DNA from: Microbulbifer elongatus
GTDB taxonomy: Bacteria; Pseudomonadota; Gammaproteobacteria; Pseudomonadales; Cellvibrionaceae
Direction: 5' to 3'
DNA: 64,000 bases
NCBI RefSeq assembly: GCF_021165935.1
Contig: NZ_CP088953.1
Location: 3,636,501-3,700,500 of the forward strand
In this document: positions 16,911 through 27,225 of the stretch, piece after piece
How the letters are laid out: the number at the start of each line of letters is the position of its first letter
Position numbering within the stretch: the stretch's first letter is position 1
The notes under the pieces: generated by a model
Told to the model about the DNA's origin: nothing
What the model saw: the letters and a program-made list of their open reading frames with translations, nothing else
Database searches by the model: none
Position numbers and translations under genes: made by a program

Positions 16911-18824
16911 CTAGCCCGCCTCCCGTTGTACGCCCGCAGCGGACGAAACCATCGGCGGTCGCCAGCCATCCACCCTGGCGGTGTCCTCGTAGGTCCGGGA
17001 CATCCAGTCGAAGAAGACTTCCCGCGCCACCGGTGCGGCCACTCTGCCACCGCCCTCACCGTTTTCGACCAGTACCGACACCGCAATCTGCGGGTCATCC
17101 AGTGGTGCAAAGGCGACAAACAACGCGTGGTCCCGGTGGCGCTCTTTCAGCGCTTCGGAGTCGTACTTTTCCCCCTGGGCAATACCCACCACCTGAGCGG
17201 TTCCGGATTTACCCGCAACCTTGAAATCGAGGCCGGCGCCAGCGCGCTTGCCGGTACCGTGGGTGCTGTACACCACGGCTTCCATTCCTTCAAACACCAG
17301 GTCCCAGTGCTCGGGGCGCGCGTCCACGTGTTGCAGGACTTCCGGCGGCTGTTCGATACCATCCACCGCCATCACCACCTGCGGCCGATAGTGAGTACCG
17401 CGATTGGCGATGGTTGCGGTCATTACCGCCAGCTGTAGCGGCGTCGCCAGCACAAACCCCTGCCCCAGTACCGCATTCAGGCTGTCGCCCGGGAACCAGG
17501 GCACACCACGCGCACCGCGCTTCCACTCACGGGAGGGAAAAAGCCCGGGATATTCCCGTGGCAGGTCAATGCCGGTTTTCTCACCGAGGCCGAACCGGGT
17601 GGCAATGTCGTGCATGCCGTCGATACCCCAGCGATGCGCCATATCCCAGAAGTACACATCACAACTCTGCGCCAGGCCCTGGATCAGATCCACGTGCTTG
17701 CCGTGGCCCCAGCGCTTCCAGTCGCGGTAGATTCGGGAGTCATTGGGCAGTTTGAAGAACCCCGGGTCGGCGACCTGGGTCTCTGCCGTGATCACACCGT
17801 CAGCGAGACCACCCAGCCCCATCATGGGCTTCAGCGTGGAACCCGGCGGGTATTGCCCCTGCACCACCCGGTTGAACAGCGGCACGTCCAGGGAATCCCG
17901 CAGGGCACTGTAGTCCGTGAAGCTGATACCGGTGACAAACAGATTGGGGTCGAAGGAGGGCTGGCTGACGAAGGCGAGCACGCCGCCGGTTTTCACATCA
18001 ATGGCCACCACTGCGCCGCGGTTATCCCCCAGAGCCTCGGTGGCCACTTGCTGCAGACGGGTATCCAGGTGCAGTGTCAGCTCGGAGCCCGGTTTCGGAT
18101 CCTGACGCTCCAGCACCCGCAGCACCCGGCCACGGGCATTGGTTTCGACGTTTTCGTAACCCACCTCACCCAGCAGTACACCTTCATAGGAACGCTCCAG
18201 CCCCACCTTACCGATACTCTGGGTACCACGATAACGGCTGACTTCTTCCTCGGAAAAACTCGACAGTTCGCGCTCATTGATCCGCCCCACATACCCGACA
18301 CTGTGGGCAAACAGTTCCTTCTCCGGGTAGTAGCGCACCAGCTCGGCTTCCACAGATACGCCGAGCAGGTGGAATTCGTTGACACTGATGCGGGCGATTT
18401 CTTCCTCGCTCAGGCGATAGCGCAGGGGGACCGGCTCAAAGGGACGTCGCCGCGGCAGGCGGCGCTTGAATTTTTCCACATCACTGTCATCGAGCTCGAC
18501 CAGCTGGCCGAGCAGTTCCAGAGTCGCGTCCAGGTCTTTGACCCGCTCACGCACGATCGACAGGGTGTAACTGGGGCGATTGTCGGCGAGTAACTCGCCA
18601 TTGCGGTCATAGATCAGCCCACGGGTGGGGGGGACCGGACGCACCTGGATGCGATTCTGATCGGACTGGGTACGGTAATCCTCGTAATTGACCACCTGCA
18701 GATTGTACAGGCGCGCCACCAGCACACTCAGCAGTGCCACGACACCGAAGATGGCCACCAGCATACGGTTGCGGAATAGCCGCTGTTCCGAGTGGTGATC
18801 TTTAAAGTGCAGGTTTTCAGACAT
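16911..18824 (-). CDS. mrdA: Penicillin-binding protein 2
   Basis: A 637-residue class B penicillin-binding protein that cross-links side-wall peptidoglycan with RodA. It has one N-terminal membrane helix (LVAIFGVVALLSVLVARLY), a pedestal domain beginning RGLIYDRNGELLADN, and a transpeptidase domain. The active motifs are STLK in QYPPGSTLKPM, SCD in LAQSCDVYF, and KSGT in VAGKSGTAQV. I chose the ATG giving MSENLHFK; an upstream ATG adds 26 residues without family similarity. No strong Shine-Dalgarno is visible. It precedes rodA without a gap. Confidence 0.96.
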   Translation of the reverse strand: MSENLHFKDHHSEQRLFRNRMLVAIFGVVALLSVLVARLYNLQVVNYEDYRTQSDQNRIQVRPVPPTRGLIYDRNGELLADNRPSYTLSIVRERVKDLDATLELLGQLVELDDSDVEKFKRRLPRRRPFEPVPLRYRLSEEEIARISVNEFHLLGVSVEAELVRYYPEKELFAHSVGYVGRINERELSSFSEEEVSRYRGTQSIGKVGLERSYEGVLLGEVGYENVETNARGRVLRVLERQDPKPGSELTLHLDTRLQQVATEALGDNRGAVVAIDVKTGGVLAFVSQPSFDPNLFVTGISFTDYSALRDSLDVPLFNRVVQGQYPPGSTLKPMMGLGGLADGVITAETQVADPGFFKLPNDSRIYRDWKRWGHGKHVDLIQGLAQSCDVYFWDMAHRWGIDGMHDIATRFGLGEKTGIDLPREYPGLFPSREWKRGARGVPWFPGDSLNAVLGQGFVLATPLQLAVMTATIANRGTHYRPQVVMAVDGIEQPPEVLQHVDARPEHWDLVFEGMEAVVYSTHGTGKRAGAGLDFKVAGKSGTAQVVGIAQGEKYDSEALKERHRDHALFVAFAPLDDPQIAVSVLVENGEGGGRVAAPVAREVFFDWMSRTYEDTARVDGWRPPMVSSAAGVQREAG

Positions 18825-19032
18825 GCTGGTGAAAACAGATTCTTCGGTGGCGCGAAAATGACCACGGAGTGTACACAAGTTTGCCGCCCATGCGGAAATC
18901 ACGACGGCAGAGATGACGCAAAATCCAAAGCCGGTCTCCAGTGGAGATGGTTAAATATCGCGCCATGGAATTATGACAGTCACCGAGGGCGGTGGTTCAG
19001 TGAGACGCCCCCGGCAAAGCATCGGAAACCAG

Positions 19033-19509
19033 TTATTTGTGGTAGGGATGCCCGGCCAGCAATGTCCAGGCGCGGTAGACCTGCTCCGCCAGCAGCACTC
19101 GCACCAGCGGGTGGGGCAGTGTGAGTGCAGACAGGGACCACTTCTGGTTGGCCCGCGCCACGCACTCCGGCGCCAGCCCGTCTGGGCCGCCAATGAGCAG
19201 GCACACATTGTCGCCGCCCATCTGCCAGTTCGCCAGCTCGCGGGACAGCTGCTCCGTGCTCCAGGCCTTGCCTTTCACTTCCAGCGCCACCACGTGCTCC
19301 CGCGGGTTGATCGCCGCGAGCATCGCCTCCCCTTCTTTCTGGCGGGCCTTTTCCACCAGGGCCGGGGAGTTTTTCTGACCGCGATTACCAAGGGGGACTT
19401 CCACCATCTCCAGAGTCAGTTCCCGGGGCAGGCGCTTGGCGTACTCGTTGTAGCCCTCCTGTACCCACCCGGGCATCTTGCCGCCAGCGGCGATGATTCG
19501 CATCTTCAT
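19033..19509 (-). CDS. rlmH: 23S rRNA pseudouridine-1915 N3-methyltransferase
   Basis: A 158-residue SPOUT-class methyltransferase that methylates a pseudouridine of 23S rRNA helix 69 in assembled ribosomes. The knotted C-terminal half shows [12 protein letters not shown] and [19 protein letters not shown], with the conserved HPYHK end. Two start codons two residues apart (MKMR) are possible. It lies 18 bases after rsfS, the usual neighbour. Confidence 0.96.
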   Translation of the reverse strand: MKMRIIAAGGKMPGWVQEGYNEYAKRLPRELTLEMVEVPLGNRGQKNSPALVEKARQKEGEAMLAAINPREHVVALEVKGKAWSTEQLSRELANWQMGGDNVCLLIGGPDGLAPECVARANQKWSLSALTLPHPLVRVLLAEQVYRAWTLLAGHPYHK

Positions 19510-19527
19510 GGGAAGTGTACGAACGCT

Positions 19528-19890
19528 TCAGGCTTGGTGCGGGTCAGACCCGTCCGCGTCTTCACGGGTATTCGGGGTCATGGACCAGAGTTTTTCCAGG
19601 TCGTAGAAGCCGCGGGTTTCCGCCTGCATCACATGTACCACCACATCACCGTAATCGACCAGTACCCACTCACCCTGCTCCATACCTTCCACACCGATAG
19701 GACGAATGCCCGCTTCCTTGCCATCCTCGACCACATTGTTGGCCAGGGACTTTACCTGCCGGTTGGAGGTGCCGGTGCAGATGATGAGCGTATCCATCAC
19801 GTCGCTGAGCTCCGAGACGTCCATGGAAACGATGTCTTTACCCTTGAGGTCTTCCAGTGCGTTTACTGCAATTGATCTGATATCTGTCAT
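19528..19890 (-). CDS. rsfS: Ribosomal silencing factor RsfS
   Basis: A 120-residue factor that binds ribosomal protein uL14 and blocks subunit joining when nutrients are scarce. The family core is present: VMDTLIICTGTSNRQVKSLA and GEWVLVDYGDVVVHVM. It sits between nadD and rlmH, the order seen in most gammaproteobacteria. The C-terminal 10-15 residues are acidic and unconserved. Confidence 0.95.
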   Translation of the reverse strand: MTDIRSIAVNALEDLKGKDIVSMDVSELSDVMDTLIICTGTSNRQVKSLANNVVEDGKEAGIRPIGVEGMEQGEWVLVDYGDVVVHVMQAETRGFYDLEKLWSMTPNTREDADGSDPHQA

Positions 19891-19923
19891 AACACCTGTA
19901 TCGGGAGCCTGTGCTCCCCCGTT

Positions 19924-20580
19924 CTAGGACTCTGTCGATTGATAGAGCCGATGAGTTTGAATGTAGTCCAGCACCCGCTCCGGCAGTAGAAACTGCGGGG
20001 AGCGGCCGCCTTTGATTTGTGTGCGGATGTCTGTGGCTGAGATCGGCAGCAGACTGAGTTCCTGTAGCAGAATCCGGCCCGCTGGCTGCCGCTGAATATC
20101 CGCCAGCGATCCACCCTGTGCTGCCAGTAGTTCCGCCACCTCACCCGCTGTGGGTACTTCCCAACCGGGGCGGGCCACCACCACCAGGTGCGCCAGTTGC
20201 AGCAACCGCTGCCAGCGGTGCCAGCCGGGCAGGCCCAGCAGGGAGTCCATCCCCATGCAAAAGCTGATGGACACTCCGTCTCCCAGCTCTCTGCGCAATT
20301 CTTCCAGGGTATCCACGGTGTAAGTGGGGCCGGCGCGCTGTAGTTCGCGGGCATCCAGCACCAACTGCGGGCAATCCTGCAATGCCAGTGCCAGCATGTC
20401 CCGCCGCCGCCCGGCGGTCACACCGGGAGCGGCGCGGTGGGCCGGCTGGTGGGACGGCAGCAGGCGCATCTCGTCAAAACCCAGGCGCTGCTTCAGTTCC
20501 AGCGCCATACGCAGGTGACCGAAGTGCACCGGATCAAAGGTGCCGCCAAACAGGGCCAGAGTTTTTGACGTCGGGTTCAT
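19924..20580 (-). CDS. nadD: Nicotinate-nucleotide adenylyltransferase
   Basis: A 218-residue enzyme of NAD synthesis that adenylates nicotinate mononucleotide to deamido-NAD. The nucleotidyltransferase motif is GGTFDPVHFGHL and the second signature is ISATDIR, near 180. The start ATG lies 13 bases after the proA stop, so it is probably cotranscribed with proA and the following rsfS-rlmH genes. Confidence 0.96.
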   Translation of the reverse strand: MNPTSKTLALFGGTFDPVHFGHLRMALELKQRLGFDEMRLLPSHQPAHRAAPGVTAGRRRDMLALALQDCPQLVLDARELQRAGPTYTVDTLEELRRELGDGVSISFCMGMDSLLGLPGWHRWQRLLQLAHLVVVARPGWEVPTAGEVAELLAAQGGSLADIQRQPAGRILLQELSLLPISATDIRTQIKGGRSPQFLLPERVLDYIQTHRLYQSTES

Positions 20581-20593
20581 TACAGGTTCGGGC

Positions 20594-21898
20594 TCACTGA
20601 CGAATCTGTCCGTCCCCGAACACGATCCATTTCTGCGAGGTCAGGCCTTCCAGGCCCACCGGGCCGCGGGCGTGGATCTTGTCGGTGCTGATACCGATCT
20701 CCGCACCCAGACCGTATTCAAACCCGTCTGCAAACCGGGTGGAGGCATTGACGATCACCGAGCTGGAATCCACTTCCGCCATAAAACGGCGGGCGCGGCT
20801 GTAATCCTCGGTGACGATGGCCTCGGTGTGGCCGGAGCTGTACCGGGCGATATGGTCCATGGCGCCATCCATATCCGTCACCACGCGAATCGACAGCACC
20901 GGTGCCAGGTACTCGGTACCCCAGTCTTCCTCCGAGGCCGGCAGTGCCTGGGGCAGGATCGCGCGGGTCTTTTCGCAGCCGCGCAATTCCACGCCCTTTT
21001 CAGCATAGGCGGCAGCCAGGCGCGGCAGGAACTCTGCCGCAACGGGTTCCGCCACCAGCAGGGTTTCCATCGCGTTGCACACGCCATAGCGGTGGGTCTT
21101 GGCGTTCAGGGCAATATTGAACGCCTTTTCGGTGTCCGCCCGATCATCCAGGTACACGTGGCAGATGCCATCCAGGTGCTTGATCACCGGTACCCGCGCG
21201 TCGTTACTGATGCGCTCGATCAACCCTTTTCCGCCGCGGGGCACAATCACGTCCACGTATTCCGGCATGGTAATCAGCGCGCCCACTGCAGCGCGATCCG
21301 TGGTACCCACCACCTGCACCGCCGTTTCCGGCAGCCCTACCTGCCTGAGTCCCGCGGCAATGCAGGCGGCAATCGCACGATTGGAATGCAGCGCCTCGGA
21401 ACCACCGCGCAGAATGGTGGCGTTGCCGGATTTCAGGCACAGGCTGGCGGCATCGATGGTCACGTTCGGGCGGGATTCATAGATGATCCCCACCACCCCC
21501 AGGGGCACACGCATTTTGCCCACCTGAATACCACTGGGGCGGTATTTCAGGTCGCTGATCTCACCTACCGGATCCGGCAGTTCGGCAATCTGGTTGAGTC
21601 CGTCGATCATCCCGTCGATACGCGGGTCGGTGAGTTCCAGGCGGTCCAACAGGGCCGCATCCAGACCGCTGTCACGGCCATTCTGCATATCCTGGGCGTT
21701 GGCCGCCGCCAGCTGTGGTCGCTGTCTGTCCAGCTCCGCGGCGATTGCCTTGAGCGCCGCGTTTTTGATACCAGTGTCAGCGCACGCCATCAGGCGGGCG
21801 GCGGCGCGGGCCGCGCGACCCATGGCCTGCATCGTCGCACAAGTCGAAGAGGCTTCGTTCGATTCCTGTTCACGCTCGGTGGCACTGACACTGTTCAT
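20594..21898 (-). CDS. proA: Gamma-glutamyl phosphate reductase
   Basis: A 434-residue NADPH-dependent enzyme that reduces glutamyl-5-phosphate to the semialdehyde in proline synthesis. The aldehyde dehydrogenase-type catalytic cysteine is in [11 protein letters not shown]. The motifs [14 protein letters not shown] and [12 protein letters not shown] are typical. The ATG has GGAGATC upstream; the frame stays open for 600 bases further, but that part only overlaps the DUF2339 gene in another frame and is not coding. Confidence 0.96.
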   Translation of the reverse strand: MNSVSATEREQESNEASSTCATMQAMGRAARAAARLMACADTGIKNAALKAIAAELDRQRPQLAAANAQDMQNGRDSGLDAALLDRLELTDPRIDGMIDGLNQIAELPDPVGEISDLKYRPSGIQVGKMRVPLGVVGIIYESRPNVTIDAASLCLKSGNATILRGGSEALHSNRAIAACIAAGLRQVGLPETAVQVVGTTDRAAVGALITMPEYVDVIVPRGGKGLIERISNDARVPVIKHLDGICHVYLDDRADTEKAFNIALNAKTHRYGVCNAMETLLVAEPVAAEFLPRLAAAYAEKGVELRGCEKTRAILPQALPASEEDWGTEYLAPVLSIRVVTDMDGAMDHIARYSSGHTEAIVTEDYSRARRFMAEVDSSSVIVNASTRFADGFEYGLGAEIGISTDKIHARGPVGLEGLTSQKWIVFGDGQIRQ

Positions 21899-22038
21899 TG
21901 CTGATCTCCATGCAAAACACGCTATCTCGCCGGGATTTTCGCCAATCCCGGATAAAATCTCCCGCTCCCGGTCTTGCCGCCGGAAAACGGCCGCGCAGTA
22001 TACCGCAACAGCGCCGGAAAATTGCCCGGTAAACCGGG

Positions 22039-24735
22039 TTATTGGGCCGATTGCGGTGGCTTGTGGTGAAGCGCGCTCAGTTTCTGATGCATAAACGCAA
22101 TCCCCAGCAGCGCCAGTCCCATCCCCATAAACGACGCCACCCGCAGCAGCCCCTCCAGGCCAGACATATCCACCAGAAACAGTTTTACGATCACCAGTGC
22201 GAGAACCGCCATACCGCCCTGATAACAGCTGCGCCATCCGCGCCAGCTGCCCAGTAAAATCGCGGCGACAGCCAGCGCCAGCCAAACGGCGGAATAGGTA
22301 TAGAGCTCGCCGGTGGCTGCAGAGGTATCCATGCGGATATTGCCCTGCCACAGGTGGCGCACTTCCACAGACACCCACACAAACGCCGCCAGTGCGGCCA
22401 GCAGCGCAGCGTAGCGGCGCACCGCGGGCAGGTAGAAGCGGCTCACCAAAAACGCCAGCAATACCGGACCGGCAAAGGCCGGCAGCAGCATATTCCACAG
22501 CGGCTGGTCACCGATGGCACGCCACGCCCAAGGCTCGCTGGTTGCAGTGGCCAGCAGAATCCACAGGTAGTTGACCAGCCCCCCGGCCATCAGCAGGCGT
22601 CCGTACCCGTCGTACCAGTTGGCAAAACTGCCAGCGAGCCGGCTTTTGCGGTAATACACCAACCCCAGTGCGGTAAACAGCCACATATTGATTACCGCCT
22701 CGGCAAAGCGGTACTGCCCAGCCAGAGCATTGCCGTCATAGAGCCAGTAGCGGCATTCCGCCCAAACCGTCAGCACCAGCAGGTGCAGCGCCGCCGCCTC
22801 GGCCCAGCGGGCCAATGGCAGGTGCCGCTCCCGCAACAGGTGCGCCGCCAGCCAGGCACACAGGGCGGAACCGCCGTAGGTCCACAGGGACCAGTGGGCC
22901 ACTTTGTCGTAAGTCAGCAGCCAGGGGTTCAGCGTAAGCCGCACCACCACCAGAACCAGTACTGCCTTCAGCAACCAGCCCAGTGCGGGCATCTCAAACC
23001 GGCGAATAACCCAGGCGAGGGAGATGGCCTGCAGGGCCAGAGCGAGGGTCAGGCTCGCCTGCTTCAACCACAGACAGACCGCCAGGCTGTAGGCGAAGTG
23101 CGCGGCGATAAACAGCCACACCACCATGCCCCGGGACCAGTGCCGGCCCACACCGCGACTGCCCAGATACATGAACACGGCACCGAAAATGGCGGCATAC
23201 AGGCACCACCAGAATTTAGACAGGAAATCTCCGGCCAGTGCATAGCCCACCAACAGTGACATCAGCGGTGCCATAACCGCCAGCGATGCCCACCAGGCAC
23301 CGGGCGCCCCGCGGCGGTGCCCCTCACTGGCATCGCCATCGGCAAAATAGTTGTAGACCGCCAGAGCGCTGAAGAGGGCCGCAGTAATCAGCAGATACAG
23401 CAGGAATCCCCGCTGCAGTTCTGGCGCCACCGGTACCAGGCGCAGCCCCTCCCCGCCCCACTGATCCAGGCGACTGCCAAACCAGGCTGCCAGCTGCCCG
23501 ATAAACAGCGCCCAGGGTACCGGCACCAGAGTCGGGTTGCGGCGTGCGGTGATCAGCGCCACCAGGGCCAGAGGACTCCAGGTACTGAGCATCGCCGCAG
23601 TGGCGGGTTCGATACCTTCACGGAAAATCGACAGACACTGGGCCACCACGACCGCCAGCAGGCCCGGCAGAACCAGTGCGGCGCCGGCCCCCTTCTCCGG
23701 CAGCCGCCCCCGCAGCCGCCAGTTCCCGGGTATCACAGCGACCATCAAGTAGGCCAACGCCGCGAGGTAAGGGCCACGCCAGCCGTCTGCCTGGTGCCCG
23801 GCCAGAGAAATCAACCACCACCCCAGTGCGCCGGCCAACAACCCAAGCCAGAGCCAGCTGCGATAGACGTACCGCAGTAACAGCAGTACCGAGGTGGAGA
23901 TAATCAGTGCATACACCATCGCGCCCAGCACATTGCCGGAGCCGCTGGATACCAGAATGGGCACCGCGTATGCACCGAGCATGCCGATGGCGGCGAGTAC
24001 CGGGCCGTGCAGGCGCGCCAGCCACATGGTGATCAGCGCCACCAGTGCCAGCACTCCAAAGGCAACCCCGGGCGCCATCAGTTTGTAGAGGTGTACGGCG
24101 GAGAGCACCGCGGCAAAGGCGGTAATGGCACCACCGCCCGCCAGGGCAGCGAAGGTGGGGTGCGTGCCACCGGTTTTGCGCCGCAGGAATTCTGCGGCCC
24201 CGTATAGCGCAAGTGCGATTAGCAGTCCCGCCACCACCCGCACCTTGGGCCCCAGCAATCCCTGCTCGATACCGTAGCGGGCGAGGAACACCCCGGAGAG
24301 TGCGACACAGGTACCTCCCAGCCACACCATCCAGTTTTTCTGCAGGTGTTCCAGGAAACGGGTGCCCGCGGCGGGCCCGGCGCACGTCTGCGCCTTCCCA
24401 CCGGCAGCGCCGGACCGGCGCGGGTGGGCCCAGTCGGTCGGTGCCGCTGGCGCTCCGCGGGAGTCACCGCTGCTGGCAATATCGTCCTCGATATCGAGCG
24501 TCAGGTCCTCCGAAGAAGCCTCTTCCCGCTGCGCTGGCGCAGGTGGCGCCGGGCTGTCCATGGCGTCCGCCCGCTGGGTGTCCCGGACACCGTCCATGAC
24601 TGCATCCAGGCGCTCACGCAGGCGCGTGACTTCCCGCCGCAACTGCCTGACCTCGGCGAAGGCAAAGATACCCAGAAAAGAACCGATGACGATGGCGAGA
24701 ATCAGCATCACGCCAACAAAAACAAAATTATCCAT
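22039..24735 (-). CDS. DUF2339 polytopic membrane protein
   Basis: An 898-residue inner-membrane protein of the DUF2339 family. The N-terminus has one membrane helix followed by a short coiled coil ([17 protein letters not shown]) and an acidic, Ala/Pro-rich cytoplasmic stretch (60-125). After [15 protein letters not shown] come some two dozen hydrophobic segments filling the rest. Members are sometimes described as predicted membrane proteins of unknown role; no catalytic motif is visible. It lies between proA and the LON-domain gene on the same strand. I make no functional claim. Confidence 0.85.
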   Translation of the reverse strand: MDNFVFVGVMLILAIVIGSFLGIFAFAEVRQLRREVTRLRERLDAVMDGVRDTQRADAMDSPAPPAPAQREEASSEDLTLDIEDDIASSGDSRGAPAAPTDWAHPRRSGAAGGKAQTCAGPAAGTRFLEHLQKNWMVWLGGTCVALSGVFLARYGIEQGLLGPKVRVVAGLLIALALYGAAEFLRRKTGGTHPTFAALAGGGAITAFAAVLSAVHLYKLMAPGVAFGVLALVALITMWLARLHGPVLAAIGMLGAYAVPILVSSGSGNVLGAMVYALIISTSVLLLLRYVYRSWLWLGLLAGALGWWLISLAGHQADGWRGPYLAALAYLMVAVIPGNWRLRGRLPEKGAGAALVLPGLLAVVVAQCLSIFREGIEPATAAMLSTWSPLALVALITARRNPTLVPVPWALFIGQLAAWFGSRLDQWGGEGLRLVPVAPELQRGFLLYLLITAALFSALAVYNYFADGDASEGHRRGAPGAWWASLAVMAPLMSLLVGYALAGDFLSKFWWCLYAAIFGAVFMYLGSRGVGRHWSRGMVVWLFIAAHFAYSLAVCLWLKQASLTLALALQAISLAWVIRRFEMPALGWLLKAVLVLVVVRLTLNPWLLTYDKVAHWSLWTYGGSALCAWLAAHLLRERHLPLARWAEAAALHLLVLTVWAECRYWLYDGNALAGQYRFAEAVINMWLFTALGLVYYRKSRLAGSFANWYDGYGRLLMAGGLVNYLWILLATATSEPWAWRAIGDQPLWNMLLPAFAGPVLLAFLVSRFYLPAVRRYAALLAALAAFVWVSVEVRHLWQGNIRMDTSAATGELYTYSAVWLALAVAAILLGSWRGWRSCYQGGMAVLALVIVKLFLVDMSGLEGLLRVASFMGMGLALLGIAFMHQKLSALHHKPPQSAQ

Positions 24736-24811
24736 AGGAAGCGGTCGTTTCTTCTTGTTTATTTATTGTTGGCCGGAGCGCACTCAATTCACGCCATCTG
24801 CGCGGCGAGTA

Positions 24812-25387
24812 TCACTCCTTGGCCCAGCGATCCAGATTGGCCGCAATATTCGCCAGTCGCTCCAGTGGATCGTGACTCGCCAGCAGCTCCACCCGCGCGG
24901 CATCATCCAGCGGCAGCAGTTGCGCCAACTGCCAGGACAGAGCCTCGGCCGTTTCCACCGGCGCAAACTTGAGGGCGAGCATCGCGGTGTGCTGCTTCAA
25001 TTCGTCCAGCACCGCCATTAATCCATCAAAGGACTCGGGCACCGGATGGGAGTCCTCGTCCGGCAACCACTCCACTTCCGCCATCAACAGGCCATCTTCT
25101 TCGCGGAAGGTCTCGAGCACGCGAAAACGGGAATCCCCCGCCACATCGATATGTAACAGCCCTTCCTCGCCCTGGCTCCAGTCGACGATACGCACGTACA
25201 GACCCAGCGGCCAGACCTCCGCCGGCCCCACTTCCCTGCCCGAACGAATCAACACCACCCCAAATCCGGTATCGGATTCGAGCGAGTCCGTCACCAGGCG
25301 CAGATAGCGCTGCTCAAAAATCCGCAACGGCAGGGTCACGCCGGGAAACAGCGCCATGTTGAGGGGAAACAGTGGGATAAGGGACAA
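24812..25387 (-). CDS. LON substrate-binding domain protein
   Basis: A 191-residue protein consisting of the N-terminal substrate-binding domain of Lon protease without its ATPase or protease parts. The family start is clear in IPLFPLNMALFPGVTLPLRIFEQRY. The second half is helical. Stand-alone LON domains are common in proteobacteria and their targets are unknown. It precedes the DUF2339 gene and is divergent from the YpfJ-like peptidase gene. Confidence 0.9.
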   Translation of the reverse strand: MSLIPLFPLNMALFPGVTLPLRIFEQRYLRLVTDSLESDTGFGVVLIRSGREVGPAEVWPLGLYVRIVDWSQGEEGLLHIDVAGDSRFRVLETFREEDGLLMAEVEWLPDEDSHPVPESFDGLMAVLDELKQHTAMLALKFAPVETAEALSWQLAQLLPLDDAARVELLASHDPLERLANIAANLDRWAKE

Positions 25388-25538
25388 GACTTCGACTCTC
25401 TGGCTTTAGGGGATGGTGACAAAGATACCACTGCTGTGGATGGCACAAGAATAATCTCCCCACCCCAAAACAAAAACTCGCGCCAACTGTTCTATGCTCA
25501 AAACTGTATACGAACGATTATCCGGTGAGAGGTATCCC

Positions 25539-26444
25539 ATGCGCTGGCGTGAAGGTCGCAGAAGTTCGAACGTTGAAGATCGTCGCGGGCAGCGCTCTCC
25601 CGGTGGTGGTGGCACAGGCGGCCTGGGCAACCTGCTGGCTCTGGCACCGTTTTTACTGCGCAGCAAAAAAGGCTGGCTGATCCTGCTGGTGCTGGCGGCA
25701 CTCTATTACTTCGGCGGCAACCTGTTCAGCGGCATGCCGGGCACGGAGTCCCCGAGCCTCGGACCGGATACCCAGACAACCCCCGGTGCACCAGCGGCCG
25801 ACGATGAGGTGGCGCAGTTTGTCTCGGTAGTTCTGGGTACCACCGAGGATGTATGGGGGCAGATATTCCAACAGGCGGGGTCACAGTATTCTGCCCCCAA
25901 ACTGGTGCTCTATACGGATGCGGTGCGCTCGGCCTGCGGCCTCAGTTCGGCTGCGGTAGGGCCTTTTTACTGCCCCGGCGACCAGAAGGTGTATCTGGAT
26001 TTGAGCTTTCTGAACGAGCTGAAGAAGCTGGGCGCACCCGGAGATTTCGCCTTCGCGTATGTGATTGCCCACGAGGTGGGTCACCACGTACAGAACCTGC
26101 AGGGCATCTCATCCAAAGTACAGCAGGCGCGGATGCAGGCGGACAAGGTCACGGCGAACCGTCTGTCAGTAATGCTGGAGCTGCAGGCAGACTGCTACGC
26201 AGGTGTGTGGGCTTTCTACGCCAACCGTGACAAGCAGATGCTGGAGCCCGGCGATGTAGAAGAGGGCCTGCGTGCAGCTGCAGCCGTGGGCGACGACCAC
26301 CTGCAACGCCGCGCCGGCCGCGCCGTCTCCCCCGACGCCTTCACCCACGGCAGCGCCGAACAACGGGCCCACTGGTTCCAACAGGGGTTCTCCACCGGTG
26401 ACGTCAACAAGTGCAATACCTTTGCGGCACTGTCTGGGCAATGA
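25539..26444 (+). CDS. ypfJ: YpfJ-like neutral zinc metallopeptidase, membrane-anchored
   Basis: A 301-residue protein of the neutral zinc metallopeptidase family (YpfJ, KPN_02809). The N-terminus is charged (MRWREGRRSSNVEDRRG), followed by a glycine-rich stretch and one membrane helix (WLILLVLAALYYFGG). The catalytic part is probably periplasmic. The zinc motif is AHEVGHHVQ, with the third ligand probably in the LELQADCYAG segment. The ATG has GAGAGGT upstream; an earlier in-frame ATG adds 15 residues outside the family pattern. Substrate unknown. Confidence 0.92.
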   Translation: MRWREGRRSSNVEDRRGQRSPGGGGTGGLGNLLALAPFLLRSKKGWLILLVLAALYYFGGNLFSGMPGTESPSLGPDTQTTPGAPAADDEVAQFVSVVLGTTEDVWGQIFQQAGSQYSAPKLVLYTDAVRSACGLSSAAVGPFYCPGDQKVYLDLSFLNELKKLGAPGDFAFAYVIAHEVGHHVQNLQGISSKVQQARMQADKVTANRLSVMLELQADCYAGVWAFYANRDKQMLEPGDVEEGLRAAAAVGDDHLQRRAGRAVSPDAFTHGSAEQRAHWFQQGFSTGDVNKCNTFAALSGQ

Positions 26445-26509
26445 ATCGTACCCACATCCAAACTACAAGTCTCAAGTGAACCTCGGACAGGCCCCGGTGG
26501 CAGCGCCGC

Positions 26510-26607
26510 TACCGGGTACAGCTTCGCGAGACACACCGTAAACCCATCCCTGGGGGCTCTTCTAAAACATCCCTGTTTTAGAAGGTCTCGCGAAGCCGTA
26601 CCCGGTA
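26510..26607 (+). repeat. Structured intergenic repeat, copy B
   Basis: The outer stem pairs 26510-26532 with 26585-26607 (TACCGGGTAC and GCTTCGCGAGAC parts). After linker ACACC comes the conserved stem-loop with CCC/GGG around ATCCCT, then stem TTCTAAAAC/GTTTTAGAA around loop ATCCCT. The element fills most of the gap between the peptidase gene and ppiC and could also act as a transcription barrier. Confidence 0.8.
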
Positions 26608-26729
26608 TCGACGCTTTCGCTTCGGCGTTTGGGTCCTTTACAGACTTCGTATACTGGCCCCTTTGTTCGTTACACACTAAGCTTGCCGCTCACGAAATTA
26701 TTCATCACCAATAAGTTAGGGAGATTCCC

Positions 26730-27011
26730 GTGCCAAGAGCAACAGCCCGCCACATTCTGGTAGAAAGCGAAGCCCAGTGTCAGGATCTGAAAAAGCAAAT
26801 TGAAGACGGCGCCGATTTCGGAAAAATTGCCCAGCAATATTCCAAATGCCCCTCCGGCCGCAATGGTGGCGATCTGGGTGAATTTGGCCAGGGCCAGATG
26901 GTGCCGGAATTCGACAAGGTGGTTTTCAACGATGAGCTGAACAAGGTACACGGCCCGGTGAAAACCCAGTTTGGTTATCACCTGTTGGAAGTTACCAGCC
27001 GTACGGATTAA
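26730..27011 (+). CDS. ppiC: Peptidyl-prolyl isomerase PpiC (parvulin)
   Basis: A 93-residue single-domain parvulin, the size of E. coli PpiC, which isomerises peptidyl-proline bonds in the cytoplasm. Conserved features are ARHILV, FGKIAQQYSKCPSGRNGGDLG (active-site cysteine region), MVPEFDKVVF, and the end VKTQFGYHLLEV. The start is GTG with AGGGAG upstream. It stands alone, flanked by copies B and C of the structured repeat. Confidence 0.95.
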   Translation: MPRATARHILVESEAQCQDLKKQIEDGADFGKIAQQYSKCPSGRNGGDLGEFGQGQMVPEFDKVVFNDELNKVHGPVKTQFGYHLLEVTSRTD

Positions 27012-27071
27012 GGACAGTCATTCAGACTCTTAGCTGCCGGTTAAAAACTTGGCAGCTAGAAGCTAAGGCAA

Positions 27072-27171
27072 GGTGCTGGTGCGAGTATTTCGAACCGTCG
27101 TCGCCATGGATGGCGGCGCCGGAGCGTACAGGGATGTATTCACAGCGATTCGAAATACTCGCACCAGCATC
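27072..27171 (-). repeat. Structured intergenic repeat, copy C
   Basis: Minus-strand orientation. The outer stem is 23 bp (27072-27094 with 27149-27171, one mismatch). Inside, the conserved stem-loop has TAC/GTA in place of CCC/GGG around ATCCCT, a compensatory change. The second hairpin (27100-27117) has loop ATCCAT. It lies between convergent genes, where it may help termination. Confidence 0.8.
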
Positions 27172-27225
27172 TTGGCGCCACTTAAGTGGCTTACAGGGCT
27201 CCACTGTGGAAGCCCTTAATCCCAA

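Noticed and set aside
20540..21904. 454-residue plus-strand frame opposite proA
   Set aside because: It mirrors proA codons; proA is complete with its catalytic cysteine and normal length.
21899..22498. 600-base in-frame extension upstream of proA
   Set aside because: The extra residues do not resemble glutamyl phosphate reductases, and most of the extension overlaps the DUF2339 gene in another frame. The proA ATG has a good ribosome binding site.
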